Shown: positions 45,773 through 57,275 of the stretch, piece after piece | How the letters are laid out: each line of letters begins with the position of its first letter | Numbering within the stretch: position 1 is the stretch's first letter | From: Hysterangium stoloniferum | Taxonomy: Eukaryota > Basidiomycota > Agaricomycetes > Hysterangiales > Hysterangiaceae | DNA length: 64,000 nt | Direction: 5' to 3' | Assembly: GCA_015178975.1 (NCBI GenBank) | Contig: WHVD01000006.1 | Coordinates: 558,001-622,000, forward strand | Notes under the pieces: model-generated | Database searches by the model: none | The model's input: only the letters and a program-made list of their open reading frames with translations | Told to the model about the DNA's origin: nothing | Position numbers and translations under genes: made by a program

Positions 45773-46616
45773 GATATCGGCAGTCCTGGGTGGGTTTCAA
45801 ATTGTCAAATCGTGTTCATTAGAGCGGTCTTTTCTTGGTCAGTACCCCTCAAGTTCGTGTCACCTGAGTCCTTACGATGCCTGTTCACGTCCTTATAACG
45901 AGCAGATTGGATATATAGTTCATATACAATTTTTTTAGAGGCTACCTTCGAGGGTTCTGCTTCATGATAGAAGGGGGTCCAACAGAATACCAGTGGAATG
46001 GGTGTTTGTGGTCGAATCTGAGTGTAGCACATGAAGTCGAGCCGACACTCTAACCGAAGGACAAATTGATCGCATCAGACTTATGGATAATGAAAACGCC
46101 TCGAGGCAAGTGTTTGTAATTTCTATAAGTTTTTGGACCCGAGAAAAGGCCCACAAGAAGGTACCAGGCGCCTCCTGATCGTAACCCTGGCTCAAAATAT
46201 GGAATCCACACAGGGCCGAAGCTGGGCGCTATGCAGTGCTGGAAATTATATCAGGCTCATCGGCGTTTTTGTATGGTAACCACATGGAATGACTTTGTTA
46301 TTTATACAGCACCATGTGTAATATCGGTACCAGGACCTACTAGGGCTTTGTATTGGGTGTTCAATGGCCCAAGAACCTGGCTATCTGAGCGCCAAGCTTG
46401 GCTCTTTGTTGGGCGTACCGAACAGCACTTAGAAAGTTTGAATTGATGAATAAAAATAATTCTCTGAGGGTGTAAAAGAATGGCGATCCGGTTCAGTCAA
46501 AAGTTCTGGTGGATCCTACCAGCACACTCATCCATCTGTAAGTTTGTCACGATACGTGACGACGCGTCCACATAACGGGTGACCGTGACTTTAACTTTCA
46601 ACCATAATCATTTGCA

Positions 46617-47820
46617 ATGATGCAGACTCCTCCACGAAAGCAAGGCGAGATAAACGCGTTTCTAACTAGAGCTGAACGGAACTATACCGAGGAAGAAAAG
46701 AGACAACTGTTGGCCAACCTTGACCTTGAAGGTTTGTTTTCTTCGCGTTCCTCAGGACAGCGCCTTAGTTTTCCCAGTCAAGGACCGTATAAGACAATTT
46801 GAAGCATACCTCGCTCATTCGCTAGAAGCTTTTAAGCTTAGACATGAGAACGAAGTTACTCGTATTCCGAGAGCCATTCGGACGCTCACGGTTGGCGAAT
46901 TCGCTGACAAGTATGATGGGGACGTAAATAAGGCTCTCCAGGCACTTACAAAAGCAAAGATGGAAGCCAGTGGAGAGCCAGTTGGCTTGGAAGCAAGTAT
47001 TAGGAAACGGTATACTGCATTTTTATTACGGCAAGCCTGCAACTGACTGATGAGCTTGTAGGAAATGGCAAGCATCTGCAGACGACCCTCAAGAGGTTGC
47101 AGAGTCCTCCCGTGCCGTCAAAAACGGTAAATCTTAACGCCTTTAGCCTTTTTAGTTTATTAAGATACAATTACAGCTCGTGTTGCTTCCCCTCACAAAA
47201 AACAGGAGGCAGCCGGAGCACGCCCGCGCCTCGTAAAAACACCGGCTGCACGTCTGCGTCGCCCCCCTCCGTCCCCTGCTATTCTTGATCCCAGAAGTTC
47301 TCCTCACAAAGCCCCAAATATGGAATTTTCTGGGAAATTGCAGCAAAATCGGATATCCTCAAACACGGGGTTTAATCCGGCTCTTCCAAAGACACCTGCT
47401 TTCCCCCGCCGCCTTCGGGTGGATGACAGTCTTCTCAGCGCCAATGGTTCTCCCCCCCCTAATCCTTATGAATTTGACCAGAAGGTTTTCCCCCTGCGTC
47501 AGGAGCATTCCGATACCTCGCAGCAGACTTTGATCCAGCGGAAACTGGAACGCCAGCGTAGTATTGCAGTACTACGTGGCCCCTCATTGACTCAACCTTC
47601 CGGCGGAGCTCAAGGCTCACAGCCACCCTCGGTAGAGGTTATCCTGTCAATTAAAGTCCCGACGATAGCAGGGGGGTTATTGGAATTTGATCCGCTTTCG
47701 ACTACTGTTACAGAGCTTGAACTTCTAAAAGGTATCACCGAGGAAGCTCGTAATCGAGCAAAAGATGAATTGCAGGAACTAAATAGCCTGATGGCCAAGC
47801 TAGGCAAATGGAGAATATAA
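46617..47820 (+). CDS. Borealin/Nbl1, chromosomal passenger complex
   Basis: Four exons (46617-46731, 46778-47009, 47062-47126, 47177-47820) give 351 residues, or 350 if the second Met is used. Borealin binds Survivin and INCENP in a three-helix bundle and brings Aurora B to centromeres and the spindle midzone. The Borealin N-terminal signature is clear at about 24-80: TEEEKRQLLANLDLEV, then DRIRQFEAYL, then RIPRAIRTLTVGEFAD. A basic Ser/Pro-rich linker follows, with SPHK motifs that could be Cdk sites. A conserved C-terminal block SIKVPTIAGGLLEFDP ends in a coiled coil. The first intron acceptor was chosen because it restores LDLEVKDRIRQF. Confidence 0.85.
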
Positions 47821-48779
47821 TTCTACAATATGCAGAGTAACTTTAAATCCGTTGTCCAGTTCGCTTCTACCCTTCTATGGCGCTCAGGGCAACTGCTGCT
47901 ACGGCCAATGGGAAAATGGGAGTATTTATTTTATGAGTAAATGTTTTAACTGGATAACTTGATGGAAATTCAAAGGTTCAAATAAACGTTACTCCATTTC
48001 ATAAATTTTAAAAATTTCCCAAAAATACTGTACTTGAAGTCAGTAGAAAATGCACTTGTATGAAGTGTCAGTGAATTACACGATTTTGGCAAAAGAATGC
48101 TTACAACGTTATTCAAGTGGCTGAGAGGCTGAGAGGAACGCATGGCACATGACATTTTAAACTTTGCTGGAGCGATGTCCTGATAAGTTTAAAGTCTTCT
48201 AGGGGGTGCCGCTCAATTCTTGTTCGGTTGGTTGAAAATATACGATGGGTTTTCATGCCGGGTGACAAAGTCCCCTTATAGAATACAACCCATGACTAAC
48301 CTACCGTAAAGTACTACCTAGCCGATTGTCCATCAAACAAATTGAATGTCCACCTGATAATATAGTATAACTCAAAAAAAGAGCACATCAAGACTGTGAC
48401 CATCCTCGGCTTGCAACATATACCAATAAATCCCAACACGGTTCGCTCAGTTCATTTTGCGATTAGCGCGTAAGACCAAAGAGAGCCTAAAAATAGGCAC
48501 TGAGACTTGAGGGACTTGGCTCTTTGCACGCGCTCGAGCGGACGTTGAAAGGTCAGCGTATCTCTACAGCAATAGAGAAAGACATTGCCGCGTCCCAATC
48601 CTAATTTCTGTGCAGCAGCAAGGGAATCACAGCCCCATATGTGATCCTGAACCAGGAAACTGTTGAGGTTTTTGTGGTGCTGTTCCTAGACCAAATAACT
48701 GTCTGTTTGTCTGAGTAGGTCATGATCAACTCATTGTAAACTGATGAGGACTATAATACAAGTAACTGCTTACTAATAT
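47821..48779. other. Intergenic, no gene supported
   Basis: AT-rich 3' flank of the Borealin gene. No coding frame, structural RNA or recognisable repeat end was seen. Confidence 0.4.
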
Positions 48780-49075
48780 TGCTGTATAGTTTGAGTCCTT
48801 GCAGCTTGCTAACCAAATTTCCAACATTCAACAGAAACTATTGGATGTTGAAGCCAAGCTCCACCATGTTTATAGAGTCAAATCTCCTGACTAGTATGAT
48901 CTCTATTGTTGGCCCCCCAATTGACTTAGTTATCATCATCACCCCTCTGACTTGGTTATCACCATCACCCCTCTGACTTAGTTATCACCATCACCCCTCT
49001 GACTTAGTTACATACATATCATCATCACCCCTCTGGCTTAGAGCCTCCTCTCCCTTTTTGGCTTAGATCTTAACA
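48780..49075 (-). repeat. Truncated LTR family 3 with CACCCCTCTGACT repeats
   Basis: Ends GATCTTAACA exactly as the intact family 3 LTR at 6596-7348, and contains the complement of the shared LTR core near 48850. Between 48925 and 49035 the phrase CATCACCCCTCTGACTT is repeated about four times. The left end is missing. Confidence 0.65.
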
Positions 49076-50440
49076 CAAGGAGTGCAAAAGGGGATGATTT
49101 CAGAGGTCTAAAAATGGTGAATTGTACTAATCAGAAGGTCCAATTCTATAAGACAAAGTGGAGCTTGGCTTCAATGTATGTGTTGCACCCTCACATGACT
49201 GGTTAGGATGCTCCAGTATTTCAAACAGAGCAGAAAGTACAATAAAGACTAAAAATGACACTCAGCTCAATCAACTAGAGGGCCAAAAATACTAAAAATA
49301 CTAAAAGTTGTAGAGTGAAGAGTATTAAGAGAAATGTAAAGAGGACTTAAACAAGAGGAGGGTAATCTAGGTTGTGTTTCAAACTAAAGAACTGTAGCAT
49401 ACATGAGAAGACTTTATACTAAGTGTAATGGATGATTGGAAGGCCAATTAAAGAGGCAAGAGGTCATGATGGGTCAAAAGAAGTATGGAAAGGAACAAGG
49501 AACAAACTAGAACTAAATGTGATGTAACAAAAGTATTCTGAAAGGTATGAGGTGGAACATAACATTTATATGTAGAACAGATGAAGGGAGACTATGGAGC
49601 CACCATCTTGGGACCCTGACACTTGGTTTATGTTGGGATCCTTGTTTTTCAGCCCCTGCAACTTGTTCTTACCTTTGTAACCCTCTGGCACCTTGACATC
49701 AGAGTCCCAGGACATGGCACCACCATCTCGACACCCTGAAACCTGTTGTGTTGTAATTTACCCCTTTAGGTGTTCCATTCCATCTCCATTCCAATGCTCC
49801 AAAGCACTGATGTTAGGGTTCCAGAAGGGTTGCAGCTTGTCAAAGACACCTTCAAGAGTATTAGAATAGGAGTAATAGGACTGAGAACTAGAAGGGGGTA
49901 ATCTAAGTCAATTTTCAAACTGAAGAAACTGTAGTATACATGAAAGAACTTTATACTACAGAGAGATGGATGATCAGAGGGCTGATCAGAGAAGTGAAAG
50001 TGATGACCAGTCAAAAGGAAATGGGGAAAGGAAACAGGGATGTAAACAAGACTAAATACAACATAGCAAAGTATGCTAAAAAGGTGTGAGGTGACAAATG
50101 GGATATATATGTGGAGATGGTGATAAGGGAGCAAATGGAATGGAGACAGAATGGAAGGTTAAGGTGCTATGATACAATGAAACAAGTGTTGGAGGCACTG
50201 CAGGTGGTGCTAACCATGAGTGGGGGTACTGATAGTGGCACAACAAATGGTTACAAGACTAAAGCAGCCTGCAGGAGTCTGAAACAATTGGGATCCTAAT
50301 AGCAGGGGTACTGATAGTGGGATGCCAGAGGGTTACAAGGTTAAAACAGCTTGTGGGGTCCAAAATGACAGGGATCCTAAAGAGGGTACCAATATCAGGA
50401 TGCTGGAGGGTTGTCAGAGTGAAAACAAAAGGTAATTCCT
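49076..50440 (+). repeat. Forward LTR family 3 mosaic
   Basis: Read on the plus strand it runs through the shared core (49155-49195), TCCAGTATTTCAAACAGAG, and two versions of the TAATCTA..ACTGTAGTATACATGA block (about 49360-49420 and 49890-49950). At least two family 3 LTRs are therefore joined or nested. The repeated phrases GGGGTACTGATAGTGG and GGATCCTAA occur at 50220-50400. Individual borders and duplications could not be resolved. Confidence 0.55.
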
Positions 50441-51250
50441 AATATCAACTATGTATGCAAATCTCACACAGCATTCAGTAGTTGATGCACTGAGTCTATG
50501 TCATCATCACATCTCTGACTAGCTAAGAATTTATCCTATCCTTATTATCCACAGCTACTCATTAGCTAGATAGGAAGACCCAAAACACCATGATAGCCAT
50601 AGGTTGAAGGATATTGCACAGTGATTCACATGCCTTTTGATCCAATCTGTTGAAGTTTTTATTTATTTTATTTTTTAATATCACCACTGCAAGGATGTTT
50701 TAAAAAAATAATCCTTACTTTTTGTAATATTGCTGTATACCCCCAGGGCATTTTGCTGGGTTCCTTTTTTGGGTTATATTGTTTTAGCTCGTTCAGCTTG
50801 CCAAGACCTCGCGCCTCCCTTACACCCTCGCGTACTGTCGGACTTGAAAAAGCGCCTTTCTTGCTGATCATGAGAAGTGAACTGAGCGACACTGGTATTG
50901 TCTCAGAAAGATTCAGATCTCAGGAACTAGACTAAGTCTTGTTTATCTTGTTCTGTGTACGCCTATTATTATATCGGTCAGGTGGGCAACTAAGTAGGTC
51001 TTCCATTCTCAATATATCAATGTGATCCAATTCACTAGGTAGAATTACCTATAGAGCTCAGAGATTCTTGTCTCTGGTTGGGAAAGTTGAACCAAGTCTA
51101 GACAATTTTCTAATTTAGTCGCTTTCGTTGCAATTGATCGACAAAGCACGTGCATCTATTTTTATGTACTGTTACCGAGCTCTTATAAAGGACCTGTGGG
51201 ATAAGACAAACCACTTATACCCCTCGCATTACTATACTACCGAAATCAGT
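50441..51250. other. Promoter side of the GMC gene
   Basis: Non-coding. GC content rises from about 50790. A TATAAAGG sequence lies at 51184-51191, about 60 bp upstream of the GMC start, and could serve as its TATA box. Confidence 0.4.
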
Positions 51251-53906
51251 ATGGGCTCTCTGTTTAGTTCTCCATTCATCACAGATCCCTCTGTATATGC
51301 TACCAAAGTTGAAGCAGTTAAGACGACGTCGTCAGAGATACGCACATACGATTATGTTATTATTGGTGGTGGTAAGTTAATATTTACTGATAGAGTTCTC
51401 ATCACTGTAGCGACCTGTGGTGGATATGTATATTCACTCTCAAATTTGCTTTGGTGGAACTTCTGGATTTCGCTCATCATCTATATGTAGGGCCGGCAGC
51501 GTGCGTCCTAGCGCATCGCTTAACTGAGGACCCAACGGTTATGGTTCTTGTTATTGAGGCCGGGAAAGGGTAGGTACACGGATTCTCAAACAAGAATAAA
51601 CCGTCTGCCTGCTTCAACTATCGTTTCACAGGCATAAAGGTCATCTAAATAGCCAAATACCTGCCGGATTTGGAAAACTTTTCAAGTAAGACATTGTATT
51701 GAATTATCCTTGAAACCGCGGCGTTGATGATCTGGACAAAGATCAGCAATCGATTGGAATTATTCAACAACGTAAAATGATTTGACCGTTATACAGTTCG
51801 CACTTACGAATTCTAAATTAGGACGCAAGCCAATGCTGGCGACCGATCATTATATTGGCCATCAGGAAAAGTTTTGGGCGGTGGAAGGTATGTATATCGT
51901 ATCACAATGTTTATCAATGACTGACATGTTTAGTATGATAAATGCAATGATGTACCAACGTCCCACTCCGGATGACATCGAGGAATGGGCTAAGCTTGGT
52001 GCCACCGGTTGGACATGGGATGAATTCAAAAAGTTCGCTTTCTAAGGTTGTTATTGGCGTAAATGACCGTTCTTCAGATATCTCCTTAAAGCCGAAAAAT
52101 ACACATTAAATCCGGAAAGACCCAATGCCTACTCTGCTCTTCGCGGCAAGGCAGGCTTGTGGCTCACGCGTCATCCTGAACGTGCAGTGCGTTTCGTATC
52201 TAAATTCACAGCGTGCTATTAGGTAACAGTATTTCATAGCCCGTGAGCACGGACTTCGTCAATGCTTGTGATAACATCGGCATTCCGAAGACCGATGATA
52301 TTAGTGGCACCGATGGTGCGCTATGTGCGACACATGTATCCGCCTGGATTGACCCAAAGGGCCAAAGTAATATACATCTATCTGATTTCCATTATTTTCA
52401 CATTGACTATTATTGACTCAGGGTCATCTGTGGCACATGCATACCTCACAGATGCCGTTCTTCAACGACCAAACCTCACGATTGCTATCGAAACGACCGT
52501 CACAAGAATTATATTCTCTGAATCTTCAGAGACGCCGGAGGCTGTCGGCGTTGAATTAACGAAAGGTTTTAATGCACCACATTACCAGGTTAATGCGCGT
52601 CGTGAAGTCTTGTGCTGTGCTGGCGCTATTAAGACACCGCAAATTCTAACACTTTCAGGAATTGGTCCCAAGTCTGAGCTCAATCGATTAGGAATTCCTG
52701 CCGTGAAGGTGTTAGATGCCGTAGGAAAAAATTTGCATGACGTATGTATCTGCGGATATGGCAATCAGTCGCATTGACAAACCTGTCCTTTTCAGCATCT
52801 TGTATCGACTGTTACTTACCGAGCCAAACCTGGCACGTCAATGGAACCCCTTCTTACCCCGATCGGTGGAATTTTGCCGTTGCTGCAGTGGCTATCTACT
52901 GGGAGGGGGCCTTTCACTTCTCTGGTTGGTCAAGCTTTCGCTTTTTGCAAAACCACAAACCAGAGGTAAATATAGATTTAATCCTTAAATATGTGCCCAT
53001 AGTGTTACTGATTTCCCATTTTAGTCTGCCTATGGATCAGTTCAGCTCCAACCCGACCAAAGTTGTCGACGCATCTGCCGGAAACGCCAGTCCTGACCTT
53101 GAGCTGATACTTGCTCCAGTTGGTTTCGTGAATCACGGCTTCACACCTGCTCCTCCAGGGCACGAGGTTGTCACTCTTGTATGGGTCGGCAAGATATATG
53201 TCTGTGAATATTTATTGAAGCCCTAATGTTATAGGCTGTGGTTCTGTTACGTCCGATGAGCTCAGGAAGCATTACTCTCAAAACACGTAACTTATGGGAC
53301 GGTGCCAATATTGACCCGAAGTGAATCTAATTGATTTGTACAAGTTTGATGGTCTAACCTGCCTCTATGCAGCTATCTTTCGGAAGACAACGACATCAAG
53401 GGATTAGTCAAGGGTATTCGACTGTCGATGCGGATTGCGCGAACTTCGCCTCTCGTGGAGAACCTCCTTTTGGCGGACGACGTTGAAAATTCTGATGACT
53501 ATTATTTCCCAGGACATGCACACCCTGACAAGGTATTTCACTCCCGTCTTATCTGAACTATTGCCTTCATTGACGCTGAGTTGCATCAGGTCACTGACGA
53601 AGCCTTAGAAAATTTCATCCGAAAAGAAACACAAACACTTTACCATCCAATGTGCACAGCACGTATTGGGCTATCACCAGAGGACAGTGTTGTCGACCAA
53701 GAACTACGTGTGCATGGGGTGTCGCGCTTACGAATAATCGACGCTTCAGTAAGTTTTACTGGTTTTCTTTTTTTGTATTTTTAACAACTTTTTCTGTTCA
53801 TTAGGTTTTCCCAGCACCATTTGCAGGACACACCTGTGTGCCAGTGGTGGGGCTTGCCGAAAAGGCAGCTGATATGTTGAAGTCTACCGCACCACCCCGG
53901 TCGTAG
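51251..53906 (+). CDS. GMC-family flavin oxidoreductase
   Basis: Many short exons read through a glucose-methanol-choline oxidoreductase of roughly 600 residues. These FAD enzymes oxidise alcohols or sugars, and in mushrooms include aryl-alcohol oxidases and related H2O2 producers. Visible are the FAD dinucleotide motif YDYVIIGGGPAACVLAHRL (split by the first intron, donor near 51372), LVIEAGKG, signature 1 GKVLGGGSMINAMM (across the intron at about 51886-51934), signature 2 GAIKTPQILTLSGIG (about 52620-52670), and the C-terminal active site YHPMCTARIG with FPAPFAGHTCVPVVG. Both candidate catalytic His residues are present. No signal peptide is obvious, so it may be intracellular. The exact type cannot be told. 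Confidence 0.88.
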
Positions 53907-56900
53907 GGTCCGAGATTGGGATTTTGGCAACTACCCGTAGGGGGGAATCTGCTTTGAATGCATGGCTTTTTTGTTATACCTTTCTGAAGAGGAAATGGTA
54001 AAGTACACAGTTTTGTGTGTGATACCTGTCGTAAAATTAGTGTTTGTGCTCCGCCTGAAATAGCATGGTATTTGACTGGTTCTACGGCGAAATCAGAGTG
54101 GTGATTGAAACTGAGCAATACGAGCTGTATCAAACGCTGGATGTTGTTGTAAAATCAAAAAGTTCACGTTAAAGACATCAAAGACAGATTGGTAATTTTA
54201 AATTTCTGAATGATCGCTCTAAAGCTACGCATATTTGTGCACAGCTTAAACAGAAAGACTGTCACTGCAGGTGAATGTGCTGAGCATGGTTGACGTATAT
54301 TGTCTGGTCGTCGCGTACGGCACGAGATATAGGCTACGTCGCATAAACGGTGCCAATAATACATGAAGACAGCGAAGAGAAAGTCAAAGAAATTATTTGA
54401 GTACAAGATACGCTGTAAGGGAGGAAACATAAAAGTCATGAAGGTCACGGTTGGCGCCATGGCTCCTTGCCTTTGCGAGGCCATCCGCCACTACCGTGTT
54501 GTTCTCGGTGCGATTATGGCCCTTGAAATTCATGAGGGGTTCGGGAGGACAAAAGATGATAGCTGTTCGTTAATTTGGAAATGATGTTGCAGTAAGCTTC
54601 CATATTTACATTTTTCATTATGGTGAAAGTGCTCAACGTGGATAATAATAATAATACACGATACTATTGCATTCCCCTTCATATGTCAAGACATACGTTT
54701 ATTTCTGGAACGCTCTTCCAATTTTGGTATCCCTTCATATTCTAGTAGAAGCCTTTTTTTAGTGTTTCATTCAGTCAATCCCTCCAGAGGCCAAGCAAAG
54801 CGGAAAGTAGATCAGCGAACCACGGCTGAGGGATCCAATATCGAATATAGTGCCTAGAGAGTACTGTTGAAAAATCTCTTATGAAAACTCGATACAGTCA
54901 TATATTTAGATAATGGGAGAGCATTGGTGAGGAGACTCCGCTGGATGCGCCTGGCGGCGGGCGACGTGGTCCTATACCTGACGCCCGGGGAGTGGCGTGA
55001 TGGATGGTTGTGACGAAGGGATCCCGCTTCCGCTCCTCCAACCGCTGTCAAAACTCACAGCGCACGGGTCAGGTATATAAAATATAACATATATTCGCTG
55101 TTTTTTTGGGAAGGATAGGAATAGTGTGCCATGGAGAAAATCTAGGGTAAAATCAGAAAGACTGGAATATGGGCCGGGGAAGCGGCGAACGAAGTGTTCC
55201 TGGGTATGGGTTCCAGCTGTTTGGGGTGGCGCAAGCATAATTGACAAATTTGACATCCCGCCCCAGGTCCATAAAAGTCACGATACCTTGACCCCACTGT
55301 TGGATCTCGAGCATCATACAACCTCATGTTCCTTTGTTTCCTTCCCCTATTGTCCTGTTGTCCCCTTGTTACACATTCCCGTTGTCTTCATTTTTAGGAT
55401 TCTATTGTTCTTTTAGTTTATATACGAAGCTACATGCAGATAGAGAGCTCCCCGCCTGTTTCAACACCCACTACGAGTTCGTTACGGACATTTTTGGATA
55501 GCCCAAATACATATAACACAGTACGGTGCATCCATCATAAGCACACAAATAGGCGCGTCCGGCAACCTAGTTGAATTCCTAGTCCAAGCTAATGAGAGCC
55601 AACTCAAGCGAACGCAAATCCACTGGGTCAATAGCCCACAACACAACGAGGGAATGTTGCAGTTCGAGGCGCCGCTATTCAAGCTTGCGCACTCGCTCGC
55701 TGTCTCATGTGTCACGCCACCCATATATGATGTATATAAGTTAGCTAATTTGTACTTGAATCCCCTGCGCGTTTGCCACAGGGTTCACTGCTGACTATTT
55801 GTGGGGGTTTCCCAGTGCGGGGGATCCGTCTTTGCCTCTTTAAGTTATGTTAGTGAGGATAAGCAAAGCGTTGGTAATTACAGCGGGAAGTCTATTCGAC
55901 ATTAAATCCTAAACGAAAAATCTCTAAGTGCCCACATGTTCCTAATCCAATATTTAAAATCACGCGTATGCTGGATAGCCCGAAAGACGCGCAAAGGTCG
56001 GGGTTAGAAGTATCGCCAAATATACTTACCTATTAATGCAAGATAACGGAGACCTGGGTGTGAATCAGATATAAAGTGTATTTTTTGGCCATTAGTGGGA
56101 ACGAACCCTTGATCAGGAGGTCCAATCGCGATCGCTGATACCCTATGGCACATATTCTCACTGTGGCGACTGCATGAAGATGAATAAAACTGAAGATAAG
56201 CCATACCTATAATCCAATATAAAAATCCCAGCAGACATATACATTGAAGAAGATGTACAGCATCATGTCCGCACCATCCCAACTAGACCGCCCTTGGGAC
56301 TGCGAAAAAAAGGACAGATACAATCGACGGTAGAGTCTGGTGATAGAAAAACGATTTCTACAGACTATGAATAATTACATGTCAAGCGCTTCGAATTTCG
56401 TGAATCAAGTTTGAATTCTTACTTATATATATAATCTAGGACGTGAAGATGAAACCCTTCATGGGCCGTCAAAGTCATCTAGTTCTTATCTTCTTGTTTG
56501 GCTGTAACTACTGCATCCGATATACAGAGCTTCGTGGTCAAGTTCGTCCAAGGTGTAGATGTCAACATCGATGTGTAGCACTGTCAACGGACCAATATTT
56601 ATAACAAATGGACGGTCTCGACTCCTTAACTGCGCGACGATATCGATAGGCCTAACTTGAAGGGCACTGGCACTTGGCACTGCTTGGTATCCCAGTTCCG
56701 GTCGCTCGTTTCGTCTCAATCTTTCATCTGGCTGTCAGCATAGTTCATATCTGGCGCCTCGGCCTGTCATAGACGCGTTTAGCTTCAGGAATTAAATATT
56801 ATTTCCTCTTGGCCCCCTTAGAAATTTACACTTGAGGTTCATTCTGATTATTCTAAAGATCACCTTTATATATCTGATTACAATGTTGAGGACGGGTCTA

Positions 56901-56916
56901 CTCTATGTGAGCTCAG
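53907..56916. other. Intergenic, small unsupported ORFs
   Basis: Frames at 54363-54584, 55126-55416 (plus), 56004-56282 and 56486-56719 (minus) have no splice partners or recognised motifs. A (AAT)n-like run is at about 54646. It separates the convergent GMC and permease genes. Confidence 0.4.
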
Positions 56917-57078
56917 ACGTTCGAAATGAGGTGAGCGACTGTTATTATCTTACCTACTCTTATGTGAGCTAGAGTAGGGTATGAATAAGTACATGAAGAA
57001 GCTATTAAAGTGATTACTGTAATTGCCTGCTTCTAATACTGAACGCTTCCTCAGTCGTTCATCTCATTTCGAACATCT
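56917..57078. repeat. Inverted repeat with about 27-bp arms
   Basis: CAGACGTTCGAAATGAGGTG (about 56917) is matched in inverted form by CATCTCATTTCGAACATCTG (about 57059), arms of about 27 bp with a few mismatches, separated by about 108 bp. Weaker complementarity extends outwards (GAGGAC..TGTGAGC with GTACTCACAC..ATCCTC). It resembles a small foldback or MITE-type element just downstream of the permease. Confidence 0.6.
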
Positions 57079-57275
57079 GATATAAGATCGTTTGTACTCA
57101 CACTATCCTCTTTAGTACAGAGTTAACCCCTCTGAATATAAGCACTTTCCGAAGCAAGGTATATCACAAAGTGTGTACAGTCACACGGTAATATGTAGGA
57201 TGAGCTAACATATCCGGATACCACATAAGAGCCAATAATCATACTATACTTGAATCAACCGTGGACTACACAGAG

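Noticed and set aside
46732-46768. A 37-nt first intron in the Borealin gene
   Set aside because: The next acceptor (46777) gives a normal 46-nt intron and a better family match, so the very short intron is not needed.
56004-56719. Minus-strand frames with a hydrophobic patch and GFVPTNGQ, recalling a permease fragment
   Set aside because: Only one short phrase resembles the permease; surrounding frames do not continue the family and the complete permease lies elsewhere.
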